From positions 248,001 to 312,000 of the forward strand of contig NC_003197.2 of the NCBI RefSeq assembly GCF_000006945.2: DNA of 64,000 bases, written 5' to 3'. Position numbers and translations under genes: made by a program. A model generated the notes under the pieces. That model saw nothing but the letters and a program-made list of their open reading frames with translations, had not been told where the DNA came from and searched no databases. The stretch's first letter is position 1. Each line of letters begins with the position of its first letter. Source of the DNA: Salmonella enterica subsp. enterica serovar Typhimurium str. LT2 (GTDB lineage: Bacteria; Pseudomonadota; Gammaproteobacteria; Enterobacterales; Enterobacteriaceae). Positions 9,847 to 21,548 of this stretch are shown here, piece by piece.

Positions 9847-11043
9847 ATGAAGCAATTAACCATTCTGGGCTCGACCGGCTCTATTGGTTGCAGCACACTG
9901 GACGTGGTGCGCCATAATCCTGATAGCTTCCGCGTTATCGCGCTGGTGGCGGGTAAAAATGTCGCCCGCATGGCGGAGCAGTGCCTGGAGTTCTCGCCGC
10001 GTTATGCCGTGATGGACGATACGTCGAGCGCAGAACAGCTCAAAATAATGCTTCAGCAGCATGGCAGCCGCACCGAGGTTCTGAGCGGTCAGCAGGCTGC
10101 CTGTGAGATGGCGGCGCTTGATGAGGTCGGGCATGTGATGGCGGCCATTGTGGGCGCGGCTGGTTTACTGCCGACCCTGGCGGCGATTCGCGCAGGGAAG
10201 ACGATTCTGCTGGCGAATAAAGAATCGCTGGTGACCTGCGGGCGGCTGTTTATGGACGAAGTAAAACGCAGCAACGCCCGGCTTTTACCCGTCGATAGCG
10301 AACATAACGCGATTTTTCAGAGTTTGCCGCAATCTATTCAGCATAATCTGGGATACGCTGACCTTGAGCAAAATGGCGTAACGTCGATTTTGCTTACCGG
10401 GTCTGGTGGCCCGTTTCGTGAAACGCCCATGTGCGATCTGGCAGCGATGACGCCGGATCAGGCATGTCGTCATCCGAACTGGTCGATGGGGCGAAAAATC
10501 TCCGTCGACTCCGCCACCATGATGAATAAAGGTCTGGAATACATTGAAGCGCGTTGGTTATTTAATGCCAGCGCACGTCAGATGGAAGTGTTGATCCATC
10601 CGCAATCGGTCATTCATTCGATGGTGCGTTATCAGGACGGCAGCGTCCTGGCGCAGCTTGGAGAACCTGACATGCGTACGCCTATTGCGCATACGATGGC
10701 ATGGCCGAATCGCGTCACGTCCGGCGCGCAGCCGCTCGATTTTTGCAAACTCAGCGCGCTGACGTTTAGCGCGCCAGATTATCAGCGTTATCCTTGCCTG
10801 AAGCTGGCGATGGAGGCGTTTGAGCAAGGTCAGGCGGCAACGACGGCGCTCAATGCGGCAAACGAAATCACCGTTGCCGCGTTTCTGGCGCAACAGATTC
10901 GTTTTACCGATATCGCCGGGCTCAATTTAGCGGTGCTGGAGAGGATGGATTTACAGGAACCGGCAAGCGTTGAGGACGTATTGCAGGTTGACGCCATCGC
11001 GCGTGAAGTAGCCAGAAAACAAGTGATACGGCTCTCACGCTGA
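9847..11043 (+). CDS. dxr: 1-deoxy-D-xylulose 5-phosphate reductoisomerase
   Basis: Dxr (IspC) makes 2-C-methyl-D-erythritol 4-phosphate from DXP with NADPH, the committed step of the MEP isoprenoid pathway and the target of fosmidomycin. The start MKQLTILGSTGSIG gives 398 residues as in E. coli. A longer frame from 9757 would run through the terminator and is rejected. The NADPH motif GSTGSIG is at residues 8-14; the metal and substrate motifs VDSEHNAIFQ and TGSGGPFR are present. It feeds ispU downstream with isoprenoid precursors. Confidence 0.98.
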   Translation: MKQLTILGSTGSIGCSTLDVVRHNPDSFRVIALVAGKNVARMAEQCLEFSPRYAVMDDTSSAEQLKIMLQQHGSRTEVLSGQQAACEMAALDEVGHVMAAIVGAAGLLPTLAAIRAGKTILLANKESLVTCGRLFMDEVKRSNARLLPVDSEHNAIFQSLPQSIQHNLGYADLEQNGVTSILLTGSGGPFRETPMCDLAAMTPDQACRHPNWSMGRKISVDSATMMNKGLEYIEARWLFNASARQMEVLIHPQSVIHSMVRYQDGSVLAQLGEPDMRTPIAHTMAWPNRVTSGAQPLDFCKLSALTFSAPDYQRYPCLKLAMEAFEQGQAATTALNAANEITVAAFLAQQIRFTDIAGLNLAVLERMDLQEPASVEDVLQVDAIAREVARKQVIRLSR

Positions 11044-11146
11044 CGATTATCCCGCGACAGAAGATCGTGCTATTTGTTAGCGTTGGGCTTCGGTGATATA
11101 GTCTGCGCCACCTGATCGCAGGTTTTTGGCTTTTTTCGGTCAGGTT

Positions 11147-11172
11147 AGCCGTGGTTTTACACGGCTTTTTTG
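11147..11172 (+). terminator. dxr terminator
   Basis: AGCCGTG-GTTTTA-CACGGCT followed by TTTTT lies about 100 bp after the dxr stop. The rest of the 312-bp gap 11044-11355 contains a small GTGCGC/GCGCAC hairpin (11229-11245) and presumably an ispU promoter that I cannot place with confidence. Confidence 0.85.
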
Positions 11173-11355
11173 TGGATACACAAAATCATTCAGGACGCAT
11201 CGGGACGGCAGGCGAGTACGTTCCCGGCGTGCGCAGACAGCGCACGACAGGGGCGATGACGCGCGGTCATCCGCGAAGCGAACCGAAGAGAATGTGTATA
11301 AAGGCTTCAGTATTCCTGAGTACCGCTAAATCCTTTCAGGGACAAAAAACGCGTT

Positions 11356-12114
11356 ATGTTGTCTGCAACTCAACCAGTAAGCGAAAATTTGCCAGCGCAT
11401 GGCTGCCGTCATGTTGCAATAATTATGGATGGCAATGGTCGCTGGGCGAAAAAGCAAGGGAAGATCCGGGCCTTTGGGCATAAAGCCGGGGCGAAGTCCG
11501 TCCGGCGAGCGGTCTCTTTTGCTGCCAATAACGGTATTGATGCGTTAACGCTGTATGCCTTTAGTAGTGAAAACTGGAACCGACCGGCGCAGGAAGTGAG
11601 CGCGTTAATGGAGCTGTTTGTGTGGGCGCTGGATAGCGAAGTCAAAAGCCTGCACCGCCATAACGTTCGCCTGCGTATTATCGGCGATATCAGTCGATTC
11701 AACTCACGTTTACAAGAACGTATTCGCAAATCAGAAGCGCTTACCGCCCATAATACGGGTCTAACGCTGAATATCGCTGCGAATTACGGCGGACGTTGGG
11801 ATATTGTCCAGGGAGTCCGACAACTGGCGGAACAGGTGCAGGCTGGAGTGCTGCGCCCCGATCAGATTGATGAAGAGAGACTAGGCCAGCAAATCTGTAT
11901 GCATGAGCTGGCGCCTGTGGATTTAGTAATTAGGACTGGGGGAGAGCATCGCATTAGTAACTTTTTGCTTTGGCAAATTGCCTATGCCGAACTTTACTTT
12001 ACGGATGTTCTTTGGCCCGATTTCGATGAACAAGACTTTGAAGGTGCGCTGCATGCCTTTGCTAATCGAGAGCGTCGTTTCGGCGGTACCGAGCCTGGTG
12101 ATGACAAAGCCTGA
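11356..12114 (+). CDS. ispU: Undecaprenyl diphosphate synthase (ditrans,polycis)
   Basis: IspU (UppS) adds eight cis-isoprene units to farnesyl diphosphate, making the lipid carrier for peptidoglycan, O-antigen and enterobacterial common antigen. The 252-residue protein carries the cis-prenyltransferase motif IIMDGNGRWA with catalytic Asp25 (Asp26 in the E. coli numbering), plus SSENWNRP and the C-terminal RTGGEHRISNFLLWQ. It starts a tightly packed envelope operon, with cdsA 12 bases downstream. Confidence 0.98.
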   Translation: MLSATQPVSENLPAHGCRHVAIIMDGNGRWAKKQGKIRAFGHKAGAKSVRRAVSFAANNGIDALTLYAFSSENWNRPAQEVSALMELFVWALDSEVKSLHRHNVRLRIIGDISRFNSRLQERIRKSEALTAHNTGLTLNIAANYGGRWDIVQGVRQLAEQVQAGVLRPDQIDEERLGQQICMHELAPVDLVIRTGGEHRISNFLLWQIAYAELYFTDVLWPDFDEQDFEGALHAFANRERRFGGTEPGDDKA

Positions 12115-12126
12115 TGGGGGTTGCTT

Positions 12127-12984
12127 TTGCTGAAGTATCGCCTGATTTCTGCTTTTGTGTTAATACCCGCGGTCATCGCTGCGCTTTTTTTATTGCCGCC
12201 GGTGGGGTTCGCCATTATTACGCTGGTTGTCTGTATGCTGGCCGCGTGGGAATGGGGACAGTTAAGCGGTTTCGCCGCGCGTTCACAGCGGGTTTGGCTG
12301 GCGGTGCTGTGTGGTCTGTTATTGGCGCTGATGCTATTTTTGTTGCCTGAGTATCATCACAACATTCGTCAACCGCTGGTTGAGATGTCGCTTTGGGCAT
12401 CGTTAGGATGGTGGGTTGTCGCGCTACTGCTGGTGCTATTTTATCCCGGTTCGGCGGCAATCTGGCGCAACTCAAAAACATTGCGTCTCATTTTCGGTTT
12501 GTTAACTATTGTGCCATTTTTCTGGGGCATGCTGGCGCTGCGCGCCTGGCACTATGACGAGAATCATTACAGTGGCGCAATATGGCTACTCTATGTCATG
12601 ATCCTGGTCTGGGGAGCGGACTCTGGCGCGTATATGTTTGGTAAATTATTTGGCAAACATAAGCTGGCGCCGAAGGTTTCCCCGGGTAAAACCTGGCAAG
12701 GGTTTATCGGCGGGCTTGCTACGGCTGCCGTGATCTCATGGGGCTACGGTATGTGGGCGAATCTGAATGTTGCGCCTGTTATCTTGCTGATTTGCTCTGT
12801 GGTGGCGGCTCTGGCTTCTGTACTGGGCGACCTCACCGAGAGTATGTTTAAGCGCGAAGCAGGAATTAAGGATAGCGGCCACTTGATTCCAGGCCATGGC
12901 GGCATTCTGGACCGAATTGACAGTCTGACGGCTGCCGTACCGGTCTTTGCTTGCCTGTTGTTACTGGTGTTCAGGACGCTCTAA
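12127..12984 (+). CDS. cdsA: Phosphatidate cytidylyltransferase (CDP-diglyceride synthase)
   Basis: CdsA makes CDP-diacylglycerol from phosphatidic acid and CTP at the inner membrane, the branch point of phospholipid synthesis. I chose the TTG at 12127 (MLKYRLIS, 285 residues) because it matches E. coli; an in-frame TTG two codons earlier is possible. About eight hydrophobic helices are evident. The family signature spans KREAGIKDSGHLIPGHGG and the following ILDRID near residues 240-265. The TTG start probably keeps expression low. Confidence 0.97.
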   Translation: MLKYRLISAFVLIPAVIAALFLLPPVGFAIITLVVCMLAAWEWGQLSGFAARSQRVWLAVLCGLLLALMLFLLPEYHHNIRQPLVEMSLWASLGWWVVALLLVLFYPGSAAIWRNSKTLRLIFGLLTIVPFFWGMLALRAWHYDENHYSGAIWLLYVMILVWGADSGAYMFGKLFGKHKLAPKVSPGKTWQGFIGGLATAAVISWGYGMWANLNVAPVILLICSVVAALASVLGDLTESMFKREAGIKDSGHLIPGHGGILDRIDSLTAAVPVFACLLLLVFRTL

Positions 12985-12995
12985 CGGAAGGTTTT

Positions 12996-14348
12996 ATGCT
13001 GAGTATTCTCTGGAATCTGGCTGCATTCATCATCGCACTGGGCGTGCTGATCACTGTGCATGAATTTGGTCATTTCTGGGTTGCCCGGCGCTGCGGTGTG
13101 CGAGTTGAGCGCTTTTCCATCGGTTTTGGCAAAGCGCTCTGGCGTCGTACCGATCGGTACGGCACCGAGTATGTCATCGCCCTGATCCCGCTGGGCGGCT
13201 ACGTCAAAATGCTGGATGAGCGCGCCGAACCGGTAGCGCCGGAATTGCGTCGTCACGCCTTCAATAACAAAACGGTGGGCCAGCGCGCCGCAATTATTGC
13301 CGCAGGTCCGGTTGCGAACTTCATTTTTGCTATCTTTGCTTACTGGCTGGTCTTTATCATCGGCGTCCCTGGCGTTCGTCCGGTCATTGGCGAAATAACG
13401 CCCAACTCGATTGCTGCGCAGGCGCAAATTGCGCCTGGTACGGAACTTAAAGCCGTTGATGGTATCGAAACCCCTGATTGGGATGCCGTGCGTTTACAAC
13501 TGGTGTCCAAAATTGGCGATCAGCAGACGACGGTGAGCGTCGCGCCGTTTGGTAGCGACCAGCGGCAGGATAAAACGCTTGATTTACGTCACTGGGCATT
13601 TGAGCCTGATAAGCAAGATCCTGTATCTTCTTTAGGGATTCGGCCCCGCGGGCCACAGATTGAACCGGTACTGTCAGAAGTGCAGGCGAATTCCGCAGCC
13701 AGTAAAGCGGGTTTGCAAGCAGGCGACAGGATCGTTAAAGTCGATGGTCAGCCGTTAACGCAGTGGATGAAATTCGTGACGTTTGTACGCGATAATCCCG
13801 GTAAGCCGTTAGCGTTAGAGATTGAAAGGCAGGGGAGCGCCTTGTCGTTGACGTTAACGCCGGATACGAAATCGGTTAACGGAAAGGCGGAAGGGTTTGC
13901 AGGCGTGGTGCCTAAAATTATTCCTCTGCCGGAAGAGTACAAGACTATACGCCAGTATGGGCCTTTTAGCGCCATCCTCGAAGCCACGGATAAGACGTGG
14001 CAGTTGATGAAGCTGACGGTCAGTATGCTGGGTAAATTGATAACCGGTGATGTGAAACTGAACAACCTCAGTGGGCCGATTTCTATCGCTCAGGGGGCTG
14101 GGATGTCAGCGGAGTTCGGGGTGATTTATTACCTGATGTTCCTTGCGCTAATCAGCGTGAACTTAGGGATAATTAACCTGTTTCCGCTGCCCGTTCTTGA
14201 CGGGGGGCATCTGCTGTTCCTGGCGATTGAAAAGCTTAAGGGCGGGCCGGTATCCGAGCGGGTTCAAGACTTTAGTTATCGCATTGGCTCGATTTTGCTG
14301 GTGTTGTTAATGGGGCTTGCACTTTTCAATGATTTCTCTCGGTTGTAA
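12996..14348 (+). CDS. rseP: Site-2 intramembrane zinc metalloprotease RseP
   Basis: RseP cuts RseA within the membrane after DegS, releasing sigma-E, and also clears remnant signal peptides. The 450-residue protein has the zinc motif HEFGH at residues 22-26, two periplasmic PDZ domains (about 120-310; GITPNSIAAQAQ-like and EVQANSAASKAGLQAGD) and the second catalytic region NLFPLPVLDGGHL near residue 395. Its start MLSILWNLAAF follows GGAAGG. It is 11 bases after cdsA and just ahead of bamA. Confidence 0.97.
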   Translation: MLSILWNLAAFIIALGVLITVHEFGHFWVARRCGVRVERFSIGFGKALWRRTDRYGTEYVIALIPLGGYVKMLDERAEPVAPELRRHAFNNKTVGQRAAIIAAGPVANFIFAIFAYWLVFIIGVPGVRPVIGEITPNSIAAQAQIAPGTELKAVDGIETPDWDAVRLQLVSKIGDQQTTVSVAPFGSDQRQDKTLDLRHWAFEPDKQDPVSSLGIRPRGPQIEPVLSEVQANSAASKAGLQAGDRIVKVDGQPLTQWMKFVTFVRDNPGKPLALEIERQGSALSLTLTPDTKSVNGKAEGFAGVVPKIIPLPEEYKTIRQYGPFSAILEATDKTWQLMKLTVSMLGKLITGDVKLNNLSGPISIAQGAGMSAEFGVIYYLMFLALISVNLGIINLFPLPVLDGGHLLFLAIEKLKGGPVSERVQDFSYRIGSILLVLLMGLALFNDFSRL

Positions 14349-14361
14349 GAGAGTTAGTTAG

Positions 14362-16794
<2,433 letters not shown>

Positions 16795-16916
16795 TTGTTC
16801 ACTGCAAAGGAATGCATTGGTAGTGTAGCGATGACTTTTGGCGATGCCCCCAGGGATCGCCAGGCCACGCAAAGAGCTGTACCTTCGGGTGCAAATGGGA
16901 TGGTAAGGAGTTTATT

Positions 16917-17402
16917 GTGAAAAAGTGGTTATTAGCTGCAGGTCTTGGTTTGGCGATGGTAACGTCCGCACAGGCTGCTGACAAAATTGCAATCGTCAAC
17001 ATGGGTAATCTGTTCCAACAGGTTGCGCAGAAGACGGGTGTATCCAATACACTGGAAAACGAATTTAAAGGCCGTGCGGCTGAACTGCAAAAAATGGAAA
17101 CCGATCTGCAATCTAAAATGCAGCGTCTGCAATCCATGAAAGCAGGTAGCGATCGTACTAAGCTGGAAAAAGACGTGATGTCTCAGCGCCAGACTTTCGC
17201 ACAAAAAGCGCAGGCTTTTGAGAAAGATCGCGCTCGTCGTTCCAACGAAGAACGCAACAAACTGGTGACTCGTATCCAGACTGCGGTGAAAAAAGTGGCT
17301 AACGACCAGAGTATCGATCTGGTGGTAGACGCAAACACCGTTGCTTACAACAGCAGCGATGTGAAAGACATCACCGCTGACGTACTGAAACAGGTTAAAT
17401 AA
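16917..17402 (+). CDS. skp: Periplasmic chaperone Skp (OmpH)
   Basis: Skp is a trimeric jellyfish-shaped chaperone holding unfolded outer-membrane proteins in the periplasm. The 161-residue precursor has the signal peptide [20 protein letters not shown], cleaved before ADKIAIVN, and then a long helical, Lys/Gln-rich coiled-coil arm (about 50-130). It starts with GTG at 16917, behind TAAGGAG. It lies between bamA and lpxD, four bases before the latter. Confidence 0.97.
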
Positions 17403-17405
17403 GTA

Positions 17406-18431
17406 ATGCCTTCAATTCGACTGGCTGACTTAGCAGAACAGTTGGATGCAGAATTACACGGTGATGGCGATATCGTCATCACCGGCGTTGCGTCCATGCA
17501 ATCTGCAACAACAGGCCACATTACGTTTATGGTGAATCCTAAGTACCGTGAACACTTAGGTTTATGCCAGGCTTCTGCGGTTGTCATGACGCAGGACGAT
17601 CTTCCTTTTGCTAAGAGTGCGGCGCTGGTAGTTAAAAATCCCTACCTGACCTACGCGCGCATGGCGCAAATTTTAGATACTACGCCGCAGCCCGCGCAGA
17701 ATATCGCGCCAAGCGCCGTGATTGATGCGACGGCAACGCTGGGTAGCAATGTTTCAGTCGGCGCGAATGCGGTGATTGAATCTGGCGTACAACTGGGCGA
17801 TAACGTGGTTATCGGCGCAGGCTGTTTCGTCGGAAAAAATAGCAAAATCGGGGCGGGTTCACGCTTGTGGGCGAACGTAACGATTTACCACGACATTCAG
17901 ATCGGTGAGAATTGCCTGATCCAGTCCAGTACGGTGATCGGCGCGGACGGTTTTGGCTACGCTAACGATCGTGGCAACTGGGTGAAGATCCCACAACTGG
18001 GCCGGGTCATTATTGGCGATCGTGTCGAGATCGGCGCTTGTACCACCATTGACCGTGGCGCGTTGGATGATACTGTTATTGGCAATGGCGTGATTATTGA
18101 TAATCAGTGCCAGATTGCACATAACGTCGTGATTGGCGACAATACGGCAGTTGCCGGTGGCGTCATTATGGCGGGTAGCCTGAAGATTGGCCGTTACTGC
18201 ATGATTGGCGGCGCCAGCGTGATCAATGGGCATATGGAAATATGCGACAAAGTCACGGTAACTGGCATGGGTATGGTGATGCGTCCCATCACGGAACCGG
18301 GCGTCTACTCCTCAGGCATTCCGCTGCAACCCAACAAAGTATGGCGTAAAACTGCTGCACTGGTGATGAACATTGATGATATGAGCAAGCGTCTCAAAGC
18401 GATTGAGCGCAAGGTTAATCAACAAGACTAA
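17406..18431 (+). CDS. lpxD: UDP-3-O-(3-hydroxymyristoyl)glucosamine N-acyltransferase
   Basis: LpxD adds the second 3-hydroxymyristoyl chain in lipid A synthesis (third step of the pathway). The 341-residue protein has an N-terminal uridine-binding domain (about 1-100), a left-handed beta-helix of hexapeptide repeats (about 105-315) and a C-terminal helix. The catalytic His lies in the segment CQIAHNVVIGDN (about residue 239). It is four bases after skp. Confidence 0.98.
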   Translation: MPSIRLADLAEQLDAELHGDGDIVITGVASMQSATTGHITFMVNPKYREHLGLCQASAVVMTQDDLPFAKSAALVVKNPYLTYARMAQILDTTPQPAQNIAPSAVIDATATLGSNVSVGANAVIESGVQLGDNVVIGAGCFVGKNSKIGAGSRLWANVTIYHDIQIGENCLIQSSTVIGADGFGYANDRGNWVKIPQLGRVIIGDRVEIGACTTIDRGALDDTVIGNGVIIDNQCQIAHNVVIGDNTAVAGGVIMAGSLKIGRYCMIGGASVINGHMEICDKVTVTGMGMVMRPITEPGVYSSGIPLQPNKVWRKTAALVMNIDDMSKRLKAIERKVNQQD

Positions 18432-18536
18432 CGTTCCGCCTTGTAGTTGCCATTCTTTTCCGGCCTGTCACATTCATACGATTGCGGCAGGCCGTGTTAT
18501 TATTGCCTTTTTGTATATTTGGACAGGAAGAGTATT

Positions 18537-18992
18537 TTGACTACTAACACTCATACTCTGCAGATTGAAGAGATTTTAGAGCTTCTGCCGCACCGTTTTC
18601 CGTTTTTACTGGTCGATCGCGTGCTGGACTTTGAAGAAGGTCGTTTTCTGCGTGCGGTGAAAAATGTCTCCGTCAACGAGCCGTTTTTCCAGGGGCATTT
18701 CCCGGGCAAACCGATTTTGCCAGGCGTGCTGATTCTGGAAGCGATGGCGCAGGCAACCGGTATTCTGGCGTTTAAAAGCGTTGGTAAACTGGAACCTGGC
18801 GAACTGTATTATTTCGCGGGTATTGATGAAGCGCGCTTTAAGCGTCCGGTGGTGCCAGGCGATCAGATGATCATGGAAGTCACTTTCGAGAAAACGCGCC
18901 GTGGCCTGACCCGCTTTAAAGGGGTTGCGCTGGTCGACGGTAAAGTCGTGTGCGAAGCAACCATGATGTGTGCTCGTAGCCGGGAGGCCTGA
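18537..18992 (+). CDS. fabZ: 3-hydroxyacyl-[acyl-carrier-protein] dehydratase FabZ
   Basis: FabZ dehydrates 3-hydroxyacyl-ACP in fatty acid elongation, competing with LpxA/LpxD for 3-hydroxymyristoyl-ACP. The TTG at 18537 gives MTTNTHTLQIEEILELL, 151 residues as in E. coli, with AGGAAG upstream. The longer frame from 18447 lacks homology in its extra part. The hot-dog active site shows His54 in QGHFPGKP and Glu68 in LILEAMAQ. It sits within the lipid A cluster. Confidence 0.97.
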   Translation: MTTNTHTLQIEEILELLPHRFPFLLVDRVLDFEEGRFLRAVKNVSVNEPFFQGHFPGKPILPGVLILEAMAQATGILAFKSVGKLEPGELYYFAGIDEARFKRPVVPGDQMIMEVTFEKTRRGLTRFKGVALVDGKVVCEATMMCARSREA

Positions 18993-18995
18993 TTC

Positions 18996-19784
18996 GTGAT
19001 TGATAAATCCGCCTTTATTCATCCTACCGCCATTGTGGAAGACGGCGCTGTAATTGGCGCTAATGCCCACATTGGTCCCTTTTGTATTGTTGGGCCGCAG
19101 GTCGAAATTGGTGAGGGAACCGTACTGAAGTCTCATGTGGTCGTGAATGGTCAAACCAAAATCGGCCGCGACAACGAGATTTATCAGTTTGCCTCCATCG
19201 GTGAAGTGAACCAGGATCTGAAATATGCGGGTGAGCCGACCCGTGTGGAAATTGGCGATCGTAACCGCATCCGCGAAAGCGTCACCATTCATCGTGGTAC
19301 AGTGCAGGGCGGTGGGTTGACGAAGGTGGGTAGCGATAACCTGCTGATGATCAATGCGCATGTCGCACATGATTGTACGGTAGGTAATCGCTGTATCCTC
19401 GCCAACAACGCCACGCTGGCGGGGCACGTATCAGTCGATGATTTTGCGATCATCGGCGGTATGACGGCAGTTCATCAATTCTGCATTATCGGTGCGCATG
19501 TGATGGTCGGCGGCTGCTCCGGCGTGGCGCAGGATGTCCCTCCGTATGTGATTGCGCAGGGTAACCATGCGACGCCGTTCGGGGTAAATATCGAAGGGCT
19601 GAAGCGTCGCGGCTTTAGCCGTGAAGGGCTGGTGGCGATTCGTAATGCCTACAAACTGTTGTACCGCAGTGGTAAAACGCTCGACGAAGCGAAGCTGGAA
19701 ATCGCTGAACTTGCTGAAAAGCATCCGGAAGTGAAGGCGTTTACCGAGTTCTTTGAGCGTTCAACGCGCGGTCCGATTCGTTAA
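18996..19784 (+). CDS. lpxA: UDP-N-acetylglucosamine acyltransferase LpxA
   Basis: LpxA performs the first, reversible acylation of lipid A synthesis. The 262-residue protein is a left-handed beta-helix with hexapeptide repeats ([17 protein letters not shown]). The catalytic His125 is visible in [10 protein letters not shown], and a helical C-terminus follows residue 190. Translation begins at GTG (18996), three bases after the fabZ stop; the stop overlaps the lpxB start by one base (TAATG). Confidence 0.98.
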
Positions 19785-20932
19785 TGGCGGCACAGCGTCC
19801 TTTAACGATTGCCCTGGTCGCCGGTGAAACGTCCGGCGATATTCTTGGCGCAGGCTTAATTCGTGCGCTGAAAGCGCGCGTACCCAACGCCCGTTTTGTG
19901 GGCGTTGCGGGGCCGCGTATGCAGGCCGAAGGGTGTGAAGCCTGGTACGAGATGGAAGAGCTGGCGGTCATGGGCATTGTTGAAGTGCTCGGACGTTTAC
20001 GCCGTTTGTTGCATATCCGCGCCGATCTGACCCGCCGTTTTACCGAACTCAAGCCCGATGTCTTTGTCGGGATTGATGCCCCTGATTTCAATATTACCCT
20101 CGAAGGTAATCTGAAAAAAAAAGGGATTAAGACCATTCATTATGTCAGCCCGTCCGTTTGGGCCTGGCGACAGAAACGCGTTTTCAAAATAGGCAGATCC
20201 ACCCATATGGTGTTGGCTTTTCTGCCTTTCGAAAAAGCGTTTTACGATAAATTTAACGTCCCGTGCCGCTTTATCGGTCACACCATGGCGGATGCCATGC
20301 CGCTGGACCCGGATAAAAATGCGGCGCGCGACGTGCTGGGTATCCCGCATGACGCCCATTGTCTGGCGCTACTGCCAGGCAGCCGTGGCGCGGAAGTGGA
20401 AATGCTCAGCGCCGATTTCCTGAAAACCGCACAATTGCTGCGACAGCGCTATCCCGATCTGGAAGTGGTAGTGCCGCTGGTGAACGCGAAACGCCGCGAG
20501 CAGTTTGAAAAAATTAAAGCGGAGGTTGCGCCGGATCTCGCCGTTCATTTGCTGGACGGCATGGCGCGCGAGGCGATGATCGCCAGCGACGCGGCTCTGC
20601 TGGCCTCGGGTACGGCGGCACTGGAGTGTATGCTGGCAAAATGCCCGATGGTAGTGGGATATCGTATGAAGCCCTTCACTTTCTGGCTGGCGAAACGTCT
20701 GGTGAAAACGGAGTATGTGTCTTTGCCTAACCTGCTGGCGGGAAGAGAATTAGTCAAAGAGCTGTTGCAGGAAGAGTGCGAACCGCAAAAACTCGCCGAA
20801 GCGCTGTTGCCGCTACTGGCGAACGGTAAAACCAGCCATGCGATGCACGACACCTTCCGTGAATTGCATCAGCAGATCCGCTGTAATGCCGATGAGCAGG
20901 CGGCAGATGCCGTCCTGGAGTTAGCACAATGA
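19784..20932 (+). CDS. lpxB: Lipid-A-disaccharide synthase
   Basis: LpxB (glycosyltransferase family 19) joins UDP-diacylglucosamine and lipid X to make the disaccharide core of lipid A at the inner-membrane surface. The 382-residue product starts [19 protein letters not shown], the family's N-terminal signature, and has HYVSPSVWAWRQKR and LPGSRGAEVE. It shares one base with lpxA and four with rnhB (ATGA), suggesting translational coupling. Confidence 0.98.
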   Translation: MAAQRPLTIALVAGETSGDILGAGLIRALKARVPNARFVGVAGPRMQAEGCEAWYEMEELAVMGIVEVLGRLRRLLHIRADLTRRFTELKPDVFVGIDAPDFNITLEGNLKKKGIKTIHYVSPSVWAWRQKRVFKIGRSTHMVLAFLPFEKAFYDKFNVPCRFIGHTMADAMPLDPDKNAARDVLGIPHDAHCLALLPGSRGAEVEMLSADFLKTAQLLRQRYPDLEVVVPLVNAKRREQFEKIKAEVAPDLAVHLLDGMAREAMIASDAALLASGTAALECMLAKCPMVVGYRMKPFTFWLAKRLVKTEYVSLPNLLAGRELVKELLQEECEPQKLAEALLPLLANGKTSHAMHDTFRELHQQIRCNADEQAADAVLELAQ

Positions 20933-21525
20933 TCGAATTTGTTTATCCACACACCCATTTAGTGGCGGGTGTGGATGAAGTGGGCCGTGGCCCGCTGGTG
21001 GGCGCCGTAGTGACCGCCGCCGTGATCCTCGATCCGGCGCGTCCGATCGTCGGTCTGAATGATTCCAAAAAATTGTCTGAAAAGCGTCGTCTGTCATTGT
21101 ATGACGAGATTAAAGAAAAGGCGTTAAGCTGGAGTCTGGGGCGCGCGGAAGCGCATGAAATTGATGAGCTGAATATTTTGCACGCCACCATGCTCGCCAT
21201 GCAGCGCGCTGTCGCTGGTCTGCATATTGCGCCAGAATATGTGCTGATCGACGGCAATCGCTGTCCGGAGCTGCCTGTGCCGTCAATGGCCGTGGTGAAA
21301 GGCGACAGCCGCGTGGCGGAGATTAGCGCGGCGTCTATTCTGGCGAAAGTCACCCGCGACGCAGAAATGGCGGCGCTGGATATCGTTTTTCCTCAGTATG
21401 GCTTTGCGCAGCACAAAGGCTATCCAACCGCTTTTCATCTGGAAAAGTTGGCCCAGTATGGCGCGACGGCGCACCACCGACGCAGTTTTGCGCCTGTTAA
21501 ACGCGCTCTGGGACTTGTGTCCTGA
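20929..21525 (+). CDS. rnhB: Ribonuclease HII
   Basis: RNase HII removes ribonucleotides embedded in DNA and RNA of RNA-DNA hybrids. The 198-residue protein has the signature [12 protein letters not shown] (14-25) with catalytic Asp16 and Glu17, and a further Asp in VLIDGN (about 108). It overlaps lpxB by four bases and precedes dnaE, an arrangement shared with E. coli. Confidence 0.98.
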
Positions 21526-21548
21526 TTCTTGTATCGAGAAATCTGAAG

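Noticed and set aside
18606..19427. A 273-codon frame antisense to fabZ and lpxA
   Set aside because: Spans two conserved genes on the other strand without its own start signals.
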